This document shows, piece after piece, positions 26,828 through 36,622 of a DNA stretch of 64,000 nucleotides (positions are counted from its first letter, which is position 1; the number at the start of each line of letters is the position of its first letter). The stretch spans positions 1,178,001 to 1,242,000 of the forward strand of contig NZ_CP041730.1 of the NCBI RefSeq assembly GCF_007431345.1, written 5' to 3'. Both the position numbers and the translations under genes were made by a program. Under the pieces are notes generated by a model. That model was given only the letters and a program-made list of their open reading frames with translations. It ran no database searches and was not told where the DNA came from. Source of the stretch: Chitinimonas arctica (GTDB lineage: Bacteria; Pseudomonadota; Gammaproteobacteria; Burkholderiales; Chitinimonadaceae).

Positions 26828-28393
26828 ATGAATCCTGTTTTGCAAGCCGGTACCGACGACGCGCTGCACGACGACGTCAAGCTATTGAACAGCATGGGCT
26901 ACGCGCAGGAGTTGTCGCGCACCATGAGCGGGTTTTCCAACTTCGCCATTTCGTTCTCCATCATCTGCATCCTGGCCGGCGGCATCACTGCCTTCCAGGG
27001 CGGCCTGGGCGCGGGCGGCGGCGCTTCCATCGGCATAGGCTGGCCACTGGGCGCACTGTTCGCGCTGATCGTCGCCGCCGCGATGGCGCAGATCTCTTCG
27101 TCCTACCCCACCTCCGGCGGGCTATACCACTGGGGCTCCATCCTGGGTGGCAAGGGCTATGGCTGGGCCACCGCCTGGTTCAATCTGCTGGGTCTGATCT
27201 TCGTGGTTGCCTCGGTCAATTTCGGCGTCTACGACCCCTTCTTCAAAACCTTGATCGCGCCCCTGCTGGGCATCACCCCGGAGATGATGGCGCCGACCCT
27301 GAAGCTGGGCGGGTGGGAGATCAATCTGTTCCAGACCGGCTTCATCGCCGCCGTTACCTGCAGCCAAGCCTATCTGAACCACCGCGGCATCAAGCTCACC
27401 AGCAAGCTCACCGATCTGTCGGGCTACCTGATCTTTATCATCGCGACAGCCTTGACCGTTTCGCTGCTGGTCTACTCGCCGGTGCCGCTGGATTTCTCCC
27501 GCCTCGTCACTTTCACCAACCTGTCCGGTAGCGAGGGTAGCTGGTGGCCGCAAAACGGCAATTCCGCCATGGTCTTCCTGTCCGGCCTGCTGCTGACCAT
27601 CTATACGATTACCGGCTTCGATGCCTCTGCGCATACCGCCGAGGAAACCCACCAGGCCGCCGCCAACGTGCCCAAGGGCATTCTGCGGGCGGTGCTGTGG
27701 TCCGGCCTGTTCGGTTACATGATGATCTGCACCTTCGTGCTGGTGATGCCCGACCTGGCGGCCGGTGTCAAACAAGGCAGCGGCTTCTTCAATATACTGC
27801 TCGACTCGCTGCCGCCCGCGCTGAAGGTCACCTTGGGTATCGGCTTGTTCCTGGCCAACTACCTATGTGCCCTGGCCTGCCTGACTTCCACTTCGCGCAT
27901 GATGTTCGCCTTTGCCCGCGACGGCGGCCTGCCCGCTTCCAGCCTGCTGCGGAAGGTCAATCAAACCCATCACACCCCGGGCGCGGCCATTTGGGTCAGC
28001 GCCTTTCTCGCCTTTGTCGCCACCTTGTATGGCGATGCCTTTGTGGTGCTGTCCACCGGTTGCGCGGTCTTTCTGTATATCTCCTACGTCATGCCGATTG
28101 CCGCAGGCATCTTTGCCGAAGGCCGCAGTTGGACGCGGAAAGGGCCTTTCGACCTGGGCGTCTGGTCCAAACCCATCGCGGTCCTGGCTACCCTGGGCGG
28201 TGCAACACTGGCTTTTGTCGGGATACAGCCGCCGAACGACAAGGTGCTGTACCTGATCCTTGGCTTGGGCGTGATGATGCTGGTGGGGTGGTGGGGATTG
28301 GGCGAGCGTAAGCGCTTCCAGGGCCCGCCCGCCATACAGCGGACCGACGCGGTTGTAGCGCCCACTGCGCGGCCGGTGACCGAGGGAGCCTGA
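26828..28393 (+). CDS. APC-family amino-acid/amine permease
   Basis: 521 aa, about 12 membrane helices. The N-terminal region MGYAQELSRTMSGFSNFAIS, then GWPLGALFALIVAAAMAQIS and SYPTSGGLYHWGSILGGKGY, is typical of the amino acid/choline transporter branch of the APC superfamily (GABA and choline permease-like). Divergent from the GS-like operon across 245 bp and convergent with a LysR gene that ends at the next base. It should import the amine or amino-alcohol used by the operon. Confidence 0.9.
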   Translation: MNPVLQAGTDDALHDDVKLLNSMGYAQELSRTMSGFSNFAISFSIICILAGGITAFQGGLGAGGGASIGIGWPLGALFALIVAAAMAQISSSYPTSGGLYHWGSILGGKGYGWATAWFNLLGLIFVVASVNFGVYDPFFKTLIAPLLGITPEMMAPTLKLGGWEINLFQTGFIAAVTCSQAYLNHRGIKLTSKLTDLSGYLIFIIATALTVSLLVYSPVPLDFSRLVTFTNLSGSEGSWWPQNGNSAMVFLSGLLLTIYTITGFDASAHTAEETHQAAANVPKGILRAVLWSGLFGYMMICTFVLVMPDLAAGVKQGSGFFNILLDSLPPALKVTLGIGLFLANYLCALACLTSTSRMMFAFARDGGLPASSLLRKVNQTHHTPGAAIWVSAFLAFVATLYGDAFVVLSTGCAVFLYISYVMPIAAGIFAEGRSWTRKGPFDLGVWSKPIAVLATLGGATLAFVGIQPPNDKVLYLILGLGVMMLVGWWGLGERKRFQGPPAIQRTDAVVAPTARPVTEGA

Positions 28394-29362
28394 TCAGTCC
28401 GTCGCTTTGCCCATCCTTATCGCGTTCGCCAACCAGGGCGCGCGCTGCTGCAGGATGGGCAGATAGCGGCTGAGCAATACCTGCTTGATATCCTCCGACA
28501 ATTGGTCCGGTAGGGTACCCAGTTCCTGACCATGGGCTACCAGGGTCAGATCCCGGTGGAATTCGCCCTCGGGTATCGGCAGAAAATCGACTTCATCGCT
28601 CAGCAAACCTGCCTGGAACAGGCAAAGCGGTGTGGTCAGCGTCCAACCCACGCCGGCCTTGACCATGGACAGGATGGCGTAGGAATTGTCCAGTTGCAGC
28701 CGCAGCGGCGGGGTGATGCCCCAATGCTGCAATTGCTGCTCGACCGAGCGTCCAATGACCGTGCCATGGCTATAGCGAATAAAGTCGCCGGCCCCGGCCA
28801 GGGTACGCAGGCTGCCGGTGGGCCCGGCAAAGCCCTTGGGTACCACCATCACGAAGGGTTCGCGGATGATCCGATGGCGGTAAAGCTCGGGGTGATTGGC
28901 GACCGCATCGTCGGAAATAATGATATCGACCTTGCGCGACAGCAGCGCCTCGGCATGCCGGTGCGATTGTCCGGTGACCAGCGACCAGTTTGCGCTGCGC
29001 TGCTTGACCACGTCCAACAGCTCACGTCCCACACTGGTGGCAAGCGAATCGACCAGGGCGATGCGCACTTGTTTGAGGGTCAATGCCTCCTGGCGGCGAA
29101 AGTCATGGCTGACCTGGCGGGCGGCATCCAGCAGCTTGGTGGCGCGCTGATAGAACTGCCGGCCCCAGGGCGTCAGCATCGGCGGGCGCTGCGAGCGATC
29201 GAGCAACTGGATATGCAAGGATTGCTCCAGGCCGGCCAGGCTCTGCGATACCGACGACTGGGTAATCCCCAGCCTTTGCCCGGCAGCGGTCATACCGCCG
29301 GCCTCGACGATGGCGGCGAAGATCTCCAGCGATTTCAGATCGAAACTGATTTGTGAAGCCAT
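28394..29362 (-). CDS. LysR-type transcriptional regulator
   Basis: 322 aa. The N-terminal helix-turn-helix (SLEIFAAIVEAGGMTAAGQR, then LGITQSSVSQSLAGLEQSLH) is followed by a substrate-binding domain (ALVDSLATSVGRELLDVV onward). It immediately follows the permease, stop to stop, and is the only regulator near the catabolic operon, so it is the likely controller. The inverted repeat at 26675-26695 is the candidate operator. Confidence 0.88.
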   Translation of the reverse strand: MASQISFDLKSLEIFAAIVEAGGMTAAGQRLGITQSSVSQSLAGLEQSLHIQLLDRSQRPPMLTPWGRQFYQRATKLLDAARQVSHDFRRQEALTLKQVRIALVDSLATSVGRELLDVVKQRSANWSLVTGQSHRHAEALLSRKVDIIISDDAVANHPELYRHRIIREPFVMVVPKGFAGPTGSLRTLAGAGDFIRYSHGTVIGRSVEQQLQHWGITPPLRLQLDNSYAILSMVKAGVGWTLTTPLCLFQAGLLSDEVDFLPIPEGEFHRDLTLVAHGQELGTLPDQLSEDIKQVLLSRYLPILQQRAPWLANAIRMGKATD

Positions 29363-29477
29363 GGCGCCGTCTTATCCTTTCGCTTCTGCAAGCGGGACGA
29401 GGATACGACGGCGAAGCGGCCGGCCGCCCGGCTAAGTGCGAATGAGCGGCCGGAGTGTGCTTAATTTGCCGCGAAGC

Positions 29478-31367
29478 TCAAGGTTGCGGCAGATACTCGT
29501 GCGCACCGATGTCCCAAACCTGCCCCCACATTCTGCGGGCGCCAAAATAATCCATCGTTGGCCACAGCCGATTATCTTCGAAGGTGTAGGACGCCGCATC
29601 GCGCGCGCCGGACGCGGGCAGGATGCGGTAACTGTCCGCCTTGTCCAACCCTGGTGCGACGAACAGTGCGGCAGTCAGCGGGTAATTGATATCGCCCGGC
29701 GGCGTCTCCGCCGGTGTACCGGGATTGCCGCCGCGCCAGAGATTGGCGCGGAAAAGGAAGGCCTCTGCATCTCGCCCATCCAGGCTGCGCAAAAGGTAGC
29801 TGTCGGTCGGTTGGTAAAAAATATTGGCGTTGATATGGTTATCGGAATGGCCCGGCCCACCGCCGCTATTGCCTGGCGTACCGGGACCGCCATAGGGTGA
29901 GTGGCTGATGGCAAGAATGGCATTCTGCAAACTACCGTAGACGGTATTGTTGTAGATGCGGACATTCTGCAGGCCGCCGGGGAAGTAAAGCGGATGGGGA
30001 TTCGGCGGTTGCGACATGGCGGCGGAATAGTAGTAGTTGATGCCGCCGCGGCCGCCACGGATGATATTGTTGTCCACATTCAGATTACGCAGTGGCCGGA
30101 AGTTATCGGCGTCATACGCCTGGGTGCTGACTTCGTTGGCCAGGGTGACCCCACCGGGCGGCGCGGCGCAACGATAATATGGCACCCCCTCGCTACCGTC
30201 GCTGTAGGACAGGTAATTGCGCCTCACCACACTATCGCTGCTGTTGTTCAGATAGACATTCACGCCATAGTTGTCGTACATCACGTTTTGTTCAATACGA
30301 CCGCCGGTTGAACTATTGAAGGTCAGCCCTTCCCCCCAATTCCGAAACACCAGATTACCGCTCATTTGAAAACCATCGGTACGGCTGACGACAATGGCGC
30401 CGGGCCAACCGCTGCCATCGCATTGCGGCGGCTGATTGCTGTTGGCGGTGACGGTATTGCTGATGGTATTGCCCACGATGCGGATATTGCTGGACCGGTT
30501 CGGCAGCCAGCCGTCGGAAGCTTCATCCATCCGCCGGACCTGGATACCGGCGCCGGCACTGTCGCTGACGGTATTGCGCTCGATCACGACATCTTTGGAG
30601 GTGCGCAGCTTGATGCCGCTGGATTGGCGCTTCACCAAACCACGCACGGTGTTCTCCTTGATCGTCGCTCCCCTGGCCTGCACTGCAACGATACCGTCAC
30701 CCTCGCGCACGCCGGTGACCTCATTGCCGTGGATGCTCAGTTGCGCTTGGAAGAGGACATAGATAGCGGTATTGCCGCCATTTCTCACCCGATTCTTCTG
30801 CACGACGATGCCCTGCCCCTCCGCGACATCCGCCGTTTTCCCCTCGAAGTGGACGCCATACCTCTGTGCATCGTCGATTTGGTTATTCAATATTCGGAGA
30901 TACGAGTGACCGTTGCTGTAGATGGCGCTTTCCCTGCTTCCCACCAAACGCATATCGACGACCTGGACATTGGAGCGGCTGATCTTGATGCAGTGCGGCA
31001 AGTTCTCGCAGCGGACTTCGCTTGCTTCCGTTTTGCCTTGGGACATGAGCGGCCCGCCACGCAGGGTGATATAGGCGCTGCTTGCAGGCGCCGTCAGCGC
31101 GATTTCCTTGGCCAGTACGTATTTGCCCAGCAAATTGATGGCATCGCCCGGCTGGATGACTTTCAGGGCTTTGTCCATCGTGGCGAATGGCGTATCGGCC
31201 GACTCGCCATTATTCTTTGTGTCATTGCCGGTACGGGCAACGTAATACTCGGTCGCCTGCGCCAACGGCATGAAACACAGCGTCACCAAAAGCGCCAGGG
31301 TTGTTCGGGTCGGTTTACGTTTGTTTGCTGCGACATCACGATCACGCGAAATTTCGGGCAAATCCAT
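29478..31367 (-). CDS. Exported right-handed parallel beta-helix protein
   Basis: 629 aa. A signal sequence follows a charged N-terminal stretch (RTTLALLVTLCFMPLAQA, cleavage likely before TEYYVARTGND). The motif YYVARTGNDTKNNG...PFATMDKAL is the start of many DUF1565/beta-helix proteins. The body is made of short repeats with Asn ladders (NTAIYVLFQAQLSIHGNEVTG, NGGRIEQNVMYDNYGVNVY-like), as in polysaccharide lyases and Right_handed_beta_helix proteins. Likely a secreted or periplasmic carbohydrate-active or binding protein; the substrate is unknown. The start at 31367 leaves about 20 residues before the hydrophobic core, so a later start is possible. Confidence 0.78.
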   Translation of the reverse strand: MDLPEISRDRDVAANKRKPTRTTLALLVTLCFMPLAQATEYYVARTGNDTKNNGESADTPFATMDKALKVIQPGDAINLLGKYVLAKEIALTAPASSAYITLRGGPLMSQGKTEASEVRCENLPHCIKISRSNVQVVDMRLVGSRESAIYSNGHSYLRILNNQIDDAQRYGVHFEGKTADVAEGQGIVVQKNRVRNGGNTAIYVLFQAQLSIHGNEVTGVREGDGIVAVQARGATIKENTVRGLVKRQSSGIKLRTSKDVVIERNTVSDSAGAGIQVRRMDEASDGWLPNRSSNIRIVGNTISNTVTANSNQPPQCDGSGWPGAIVVSRTDGFQMSGNLVFRNWGEGLTFNSSTGGRIEQNVMYDNYGVNVYLNNSSDSVVRRNYLSYSDGSEGVPYYRCAAPPGGVTLANEVSTQAYDADNFRPLRNLNVDNNIIRGGRGGINYYYSAAMSQPPNPHPLYFPGGLQNVRIYNNTVYGSLQNAILAISHSPYGGPGTPGNSGGGPGHSDNHINANIFYQPTDSYLLRSLDGRDAEAFLFRANLWRGGNPGTPAETPPGDINYPLTAALFVAPGLDKADSYRILPASGARDAASYTFEDNRLWPTMDYFGARRMWGQVWDIGAHEYLPQP

Positions 31368-31516
31368 AGCTAGACCTTTTGGGTGGGTGACGCTCGCCGG
31401 GAGCGAATCGACTACCCGCCTCTTATATCAAATAAAATTTCCATGTCATATGGCAAATAAGACCGCGGAGGACCGCCCAGGCACCAACGGGTCCATGCGT
31501 GTTGTGGATCTGGAGG

Positions 31517-31969
31517 CTAGCGCTTGGCCGGCTTACGACGTATATATAGGGTCTTGATCACCTGGGCCACCCGTTCGCCCTTTTCATTGAGCAATTCAAC
31601 GGTGAATTTGGGCAGGTATTTTTCGCCGCCCTCGGTCTTGGCGCGGATATCCGCGATGATATTGTCGTCAAGGCGAAATCTGGCAGTGATCACACCACGG
31701 CTGGGAGCGATGAATTCGATCGCCGCAGCCTGGTCCCACACGTAGTAATCCTTCCCCAGCACTTCCATCAGCATCAGCATGTACCACGCGTCGGTCATGG
31801 CAAACAGGCTGCCGCCGAAGTGGGTGCCGACCGCATTGCGGTTGTACCAATGCATGGTCAGCGTGCAATCGACTTCCCGGTAGTCCGCACTGACATGGTT
31901 GGCATGGATACCTGTCAGCAGAAAAGGCGGCCAGAGATTGATCAGGCGTTTGAAGGTGCTGGCTTTCAT
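31517..31969 (-). CDS. DUF4442 hotdog-fold protein (thioesterase-like)
   Basis: 150 aa with a hotdog fold. HWYNRNAVGTHFGGSLFAMT carries the HFGG-type motif of the DUF4442 family, related to acyl-CoA thioesterases. There is no signal or membrane segment. ATG 31969 follows an AT-rich stretch. It is on the same strand as the beta-helix gene and 149 bp upstream of it, with no evidence of linked function. Confidence 0.8.
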   Translation of the reverse strand: MKASTFKRLINLWPPFLLTGIHANHVSADYREVDCTLTMHWYNRNAVGTHFGGSLFAMTDAWYMLMLMEVLGKDYYVWDQAAAIEFIAPSRGVITARFRLDDNIIADIRAKTEGGEKYLPKFTVELLNEKGERVAQVIKTLYIRRKPAKR

Positions 31970-32217
31970 GCCAATTTAACTCCCGTGGATGATGGCCACG
32001 AGAGTGTCAAGCAAACGCTTGTTTGTCAAATTGGCGGTACGTTGGCAGGCCAGGGACAACAGCCTGCCGCCATTTCATTCATGCGGTCCCGTACAACGAC
32101 ACCCACCGGTTGCAACTGGCGACGCGAAGCAGTCGATTCATCGCATTGCGCCTTACCGCCAGGCAGCCTCATCCACCATGCACGCCATCGCAACGCGTAA
32201 TCAAACAGGAATGCATG

Positions 32218-32571
32218 ATGTCCGACTTCTCCACTTCGCAGCCTTTGTCCGAATCCCGCAACACCCTTGACCTCGGCAAGCGCATCAAGCTGATCGATGA
32301 AGCCGCCCTACGGCGCGGCGCGGAACAGGTCGTCGGCGACAGGCTAGACCTCCATCTTCGTGCGATCGGTTTCCTGGCGACCAGCGCCTTGCTGTGCGCC
32401 ATCAACTGGAAGACGCAGGGCCGCATCAGCTGGGCCGCCTGGCCGATGCTGGGAATGGGCTTCGTGCTGACGATGCAGACCGCCAGGTTTTACTTGAGTG
32501 GCGATGCTCAGTTCGAGAAACGGGTAGCGCAAGAGATGGCTGCTGTTCGGCACGGTAAGGACGGTAAATAA
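32218..32571 (+). CDS. Small two-helix membrane protein of unknown function
   Basis: About 117 aa. A charged N-terminus (SESRNTLDLGKRIKLIDEAA) leads to two hydrophobic segments (LHLRAIGFLATSALLCAINW and SWAAWPMLGMGFVLTMQTAR). The start is one of two adjacent ATGs (32215 or 32218); AGGA at 32207-32210 suits the second. No family I can name with confidence. The histidine kinase gene starts 107 bp downstream, so they may not be co-transcribed. Confidence 0.55.
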   Translation: MSDFSTSQPLSESRNTLDLGKRIKLIDEAALRRGAEQVVGDRLDLHLRAIGFLATSALLCAINWKTQGRISWAAWPMLGMGFVLTMQTARFYLSGDAQFEKRVAQEMAAVRHGKDGK

Positions 32572-32678
32572 GGCGGCGCCCTCTCCCGGCAGTAAGCCGC
32601 TGCGGAATGCCGGCCTGCGCCGGTTTGCCGTATGCTGCGCGACCGGCTTTTCACACCGATCTTCCGGAGCAAGTCGAA

Positions 32679-33827
32679 ATGAATCCAACGCCCGCCCCAC
32701 CGACGATAGACCGCTGGCACCCGCTGGAACTCTTCCCCTGGTTCCGGCAATGGCCCAACAGCCCACTGCGTAACCTGCTCTATACCTTTATCTGGAATAT
32801 GGGCTTGGGCTCGGTCATGGCCATGGTCAGCCTGCTTTCCGGCCGGGTGGATAAGCTGGCGGTCTTCCTATGGCAAAGCTTCGTCCTGACCAACACCATC
32901 GGCTACAGCATCCACCTGCTGTTCGATCTGGGCCGCTGGCTGGTGGGCGCTTGGCTGCAAAGCGCACCGCGCTGGGTCCGCAAGAGCTATCACATCGGCA
33001 TCCCGATACTAGGCGTCTTCATCGGTTACGGTCTGGGCTTCTCCATACTGGATCTGCAAGGGGCATTGCGCTGGCTGTTCAGTGCGACAGGGGCGCTATC
33101 GGTAGCGGTGCTATCCGTTTTGACGGCAGGTGTGCTGCTTGGCGTATTTATCCTGCACGAAAGGCAGAGTCGCGCGGACGCGGCCCTGGCGGCCGCCCGG
33201 CAACAGGCATCGGATGCCGACCGGCGTGCCCTGGAAGCGCAACTGCGGATGCTGCAGGCGCAGATAGAACCCCATTTTCTCTATAACACGCTGGCCAATG
33301 CGGTCGGACTGATCGGACCTTCGCCGGACAAGGCCCGTCTGCTGCTGGAACATCTGATCGCCTATCTGCGCACCTCCCTCGATAGCAGCCGCGCTGCCCG
33401 AACCGAACTGGGCATCGAACTGGAGAGCCTGCGCGCCTATCTCGGCCTGATGGCAATACGCATGGGGCCACGCCTGACCTACCGGATCGAGTGCGACCCG
33501 GCCCTGCAACAAGTACCGCTGCCGCCCATGCTGTTGCAACCCTTGGTGGAAAACGCCATCCAGCATGGACTGGAACCGTGTGTCGAAGGGGGTGAAATTC
33601 GCATCGAAGCGCGTCGCGAGGGACCCACGCTGCATATCGTCGTGTACGATACCGGCCGCGGCTTCGACCCACTTGCCAAGCCACGCGCCGGCGGCGGCGT
33701 GGGCCTCGCCAATCTACGCGACCGCTTGAACAGCCTATATGGCGGCGCAGCGCTGTTGACGATTGCCGACCATCCGCCACGCGGCGTAAAGGTCAGTTTG
33801 CGATTGCCCCTTGAGACGGATAACTAG
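32679..33827 (+). CDS. LytS/YehU-type sensor histidine kinase
   Basis: 382 aa. The N-terminal half has four to five membrane helices with little extracytoplasmic loop, then a linker, the His_kinase block with His199 in QIEPHFLYNTLANAV, and an HATPase domain (PPMLLQPLVENAIQHGLEP, then YDTGRGFDP, GGGVGLANLRDRL). This is the LytS/YehU/AgrC-like class that works with LytTR regulators. It is followed after 3 bases by such a regulator, so they form a two-gene operon. The input signal is unknown. ATG 32679 follows CCGGAG. Confidence 0.92.
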   Translation: MNPTPAPPTIDRWHPLELFPWFRQWPNSPLRNLLYTFIWNMGLGSVMAMVSLLSGRVDKLAVFLWQSFVLTNTIGYSIHLLFDLGRWLVGAWLQSAPRWVRKSYHIGIPILGVFIGYGLGFSILDLQGALRWLFSATGALSVAVLSVLTAGVLLGVFILHERQSRADAALAAARQQASDADRRALEAQLRMLQAQIEPHFLYNTLANAVGLIGPSPDKARLLLEHLIAYLRTSLDSSRAARTELGIELESLRAYLGLMAIRMGPRLTYRIECDPALQQVPLPPMLLQPLVENAIQHGLEPCVEGGEIRIEARREGPTLHIVVYDTGRGFDPLAKPRAGGGVGLANLRDRLNSLYGGAALLTIADHPPRGVKVSLRLPLETDN

Positions 33828-33830
33828 ACC

Positions 33831-34604
33831 ATGCCGACCGCCTTGATCGCCGACGATGAAGTCGCCCTGGCCGAATATCTGCGCACCCAGCTCGCCGAGC
33901 TGTGGCCCGAGCTGACCATTCTTCCGCTGGTCCACAATGGCTTGGACGCATTGCGCCTGATCGACGAACTGGCACCCGATATCGCCTTTCTGGATATCCG
34001 CATGCCGGGGCTGACCGGCTTGGAAGTGGCCGCCAAGCTGCGCGATACGGCGGTGGCGCCGCATATCGTGTTTGTTACCGCTTACGATCAATACGCGGTC
34101 GATGCCTTTGAAGGCGAAGCCGTGGATTACCTTCTCAAGCCACCCGGACTGGAACGCTTGCAACGCACGGTCGCCAAGCTGCAGCGCCATCTGAATACGC
34201 GGCACAGCCAGCCCGCCACGCCATCGACCGATCTTTTGGCGAAATTGGCAGGCTTGTTGCAAGTCGCCCCGGCAGCACCGCGCCTGGAATGGATCCGCGC
34301 CGCACACGGCAATGAAACACGCCTGATCGCGGTGGATGAAGTGATCTACTTCGAAGCCCGCGACAAATACGTCAGTGTCTTTACCAACGATGGCGAGTCG
34401 CTGATACGCACGCCATTGAAAGAATTGCTGGATAGCCTGGATCCCGCCCGCTTCTGGCAGGTGCATCGCGGCACCATCGTGGCGGTACGCCATATCGCCG
34501 GCACTTTGCGCGATTTTCGTGGCCGGACCCTGCTCAAGCTGAAAACACACCCACAACAATTGGTGGTAAGCCGCGCGTATTTGCACTTGTTCAAGCAGAT
34601 GTAG
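33831..34604 (+). CDS. LytTR-type response regulator
   Basis: 257 aa. The receiver has acidic residues at Asp8, Asp9 and the phosphorylation site Asp55 (AFLDIRMPGLTGLEV). The C-terminal LytTR DNA-binding domain (EVIYFEARDKYVSVFTNDGE, then FWQVHRGTIVAVRHIA and VVSRAYLHLF) is complete. Partner of the LytS-type kinase immediately upstream. Target genes are not evident nearby. Confidence 0.93.
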   Translation: MPTALIADDEVALAEYLRTQLAELWPELTILPLVHNGLDALRLIDELAPDIAFLDIRMPGLTGLEVAAKLRDTAVAPHIVFVTAYDQYAVDAFEGEAVDYLLKPPGLERLQRTVAKLQRHLNTRHSQPATPSTDLLAKLAGLLQVAPAAPRLEWIRAAHGNETRLIAVDEVIYFEARDKYVSVFTNDGESLIRTPLKELLDSLDPARFWQVHRGTIVAVRHIAGTLRDFRGRTLLKLKTHPQQLVVSRAYLHLFKQM

Positions 34605-34653
34605 CCGTTCTCCCCCTGCCGCTCGACGCCTTATACAGGCATCATTGCGGCCC

Positions 34654-36075
34654 ATGCTCAGCTTTCTCCGCCCCTCATTCCGCCAGCTTCTGTTGCTGGG
34701 CTTCCTGCTGATAGCCGGACTGCTGGGCGCGGCTTCCCTGCGCGCCTTGCTGACGCTGGAAAAACTGTTGGCGCAAAGCCGCAGCAGTGCCACCCATGCG
34801 GTGGAACTCAGCGCGGCCACGCAACTGCTGGCCGAGCGCAGCGTGACCATGGAGCGGGCCGCCAGGCAATTCCTCATCCTGGACGACCCCAGCCTGCACG
34901 AACGCTTCGACGAGGCGCGGCGCGACACCGATACCGCCCTGCGGCAACTGGAAGCCGCCCTGCCGCGCAGCAATGCGGTACGCAGCTGGCGCGCGCAGCA
35001 AACCATGATCGCCGACCATCTGGCCGCCACCCATATTTCCGCGCGCAAGCGCGAGGCTGCCCTGGCGGCCAATTTCCGCGCGCTGTCGGCCATCAACGCC
35101 AAGCTGGCGGACCAGGTACGCAGCCGGATCGAACAGAGCAATACCGAGCTGCGCGATGGATTGGAAGACGGTCGCCTGCAATTGAGCGGCCAGCTACTGG
35201 TGGCACTGCTGCTGGCGGTCGGGCTAGCCTTGATCTTCGGCCTGTGGCTGGCGCGCCCGCTCAAGCGCCTGGAAGCCGCCATCATTGCCCTGGGCGAAAA
35301 CCATCTGGATACCCCCATCGATATCCGCGGTCCGGCCGACCTGCGCCTGCTGGGCCAACGACTGGACTGGCTGCGGCAGCGCCTTGCCGAGCTGGATGAC
35401 GACAAGACCCGTTTTCTGCGCCATATCTCGCACGAACTGAAGACCCCCCTGGCTTCGCTGCGTGAGGGTGTCGCCCTGCTGGAAGACGGTGTCGCCGGCA
35501 CATTGACCGAGCAGCAGCGGGAAATCGCTGCCATCCTGGCGCAGAATGTCGTCGCGCTGCAAAGCCAGATCGAGGATCTGCTGCGCTTTCATGCCGCCGC
35601 CTTCGAGGCACGCCAGCTGCACCGCCAGCGCGTCGCCTTCCGGCCCTTGCTGGACCGGGTAATCGATTTGCAGCGCCTGCAGTGGCAAGCCAAGGATCTG
35701 CACATGGCCATCGAGGGCGAGCCATTATTCGCCCAGGCCGATCCGGACAAACTGGCCGTTGTCCTGGGCAATTTATTGTCCAATGCCATCCGCTTCAGTC
35801 CCGTCGGCGGCACCATCGTTTTCACCCTTGCCAATCCGCCCGGCTTGGCGCGCATAGATATCCGCGACCAGGGACCGGGCATCGCGCCCGAGGACCGCAA
35901 TCGGGTCTTCGAACCTTTCTATCAAGGCCAGCGCCAGGCTCCCGGTGCCCGCCGCGGCAGCGGTATCGGTCTTTCCATCGTGCAGGAATACGTGGCCGCC
36001 CACGGCGGCCGGGTAAGCCTGCTGGACGACGAACCCGGCAGTCGTTTTCGTATCGAAATTCCCCATGAAAATTAA
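34654..36075 (+). CDS. glrK: Sensor histidine kinase GlrK (QseE)
   Basis: 473 aa. Two membrane helices (RQLLLLGFLLIAGLLGAASL near 10-30 and LLVALLLAVGLALIFGLWLA near 180) flank a periplasmic helical domain. They are followed by a HAMP domain, HisKA with His260 in FLRHISHELKTPLASLREGV, and HATPase_c with NLLSNAIRFSP, DQGPGIAPED and GSGIGLSIVQEY. The order kinase, QseG-type lipoprotein, GlrR-type regulator matches glrK-qseG-glrR, which in enterobacteria activates sigma-54-dependent genes. ATG 34654 was chosen over TTG 34645. Confidence 0.9.
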   Translation: MLSFLRPSFRQLLLLGFLLIAGLLGAASLRALLTLEKLLAQSRSSATHAVELSAATQLLAERSVTMERAARQFLILDDPSLHERFDEARRDTDTALRQLEAALPRSNAVRSWRAQQTMIADHLAATHISARKREAALAANFRALSAINAKLADQVRSRIEQSNTELRDGLEDGRLQLSGQLLVALLLAVGLALIFGLWLARPLKRLEAAIIALGENHLDTPIDIRGPADLRLLGQRLDWLRQRLAELDDDKTRFLRHISHELKTPLASLREGVALLEDGVAGTLTEQQREIAAILAQNVVALQSQIEDLLRFHAAAFEARQLHRQRVAFRPLLDRVIDLQRLQWQAKDLHMAIEGEPLFAQADPDKLAVVLGNLLSNAIRFSPVGGTIVFTLANPPGLARIDIRDQGPGIAPEDRNRVFEPFYQGQRQAPGARRGSGIGLSIVQEYVAAHGGRVSLLDDEPGSRFRIEIPHEN

Positions 36076-36622
36076 AAAATCATTTTATTGCCTACTGTGC
36101 GCTGCCCTCATGGCCGGCTGCGCCCTGCCCGTCCGCGAGGTACGTATTCCGGTACGCGAGATCGACCCGCTTGGCCCAGCCTTACGGGCCGCCATGCAAT
36201 ACCAGGAGCAGTTACGCCAGCTCAGCCCGGCCGAACTGGGACGGGAAGCGAGTCGCCTGGCGGAGACGCCGGCCAACCCGAAGACCATGTTGGAAATGGC
36301 CTTCGTGCATCTACAGAATCGCGCGCCCGGCGATTTGGCCCGTGCGGCTGCCCAATTGGAAAACCTGGGTCGCGACAGCAGCACCGAAGCACAGCTTTAT
36401 CAGCCGCTGGCACGGCTGCTGCTTGGCATGCTGAATGAACAACGCAAGCTGGAGGACCAGATCGAACACTTGGCACAGCAACAACGGGATCAGCAGCGCG
36501 AGCAGCAAAAAGAGCAGCAGAAGAAGCTCGATCAGCTGACCGAGAAACTTGAAGCGCTCAAAGCCATCGAGCGCAGCCTTACCAGCCGGCCGGTCGCGCC
36601 GACGGCCGGGAGTAAGCCATGA
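36065..36622 (+). CDS. qseG: QseG-like outer-membrane lipoprotein
   Basis: 185 aa. Lipobox LMAGC with Cys19 after a hydrophobic signal, then a charged helical body and a long Gln/Glu/Lys coiled coil at about 125-165 (QQRDQQREQQKEQQKKLDQL). It overlaps glrK by 11 bases and glrR by 4, indicating tight translational coupling. QseG interacts with the GlrK sensor in enterobacteria. Sequence conservation in this family is low, so the call rests mainly on position and lipoprotein form. Confidence 0.82.
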   Translation: MKIKKSFYCLLCAALMAGCALPVREVRIPVREIDPLGPALRAAMQYQEQLRQLSPAELGREASRLAETPANPKTMLEMAFVHLQNRAPGDLARAAAQLENLGRDSSTEAQLYQPLARLLLGMLNEQRKLEDQIEHLAQQQRDQQREQQKEQQKKLDQLTEKLEALKAIERSLTSRPVAPTAGSKP

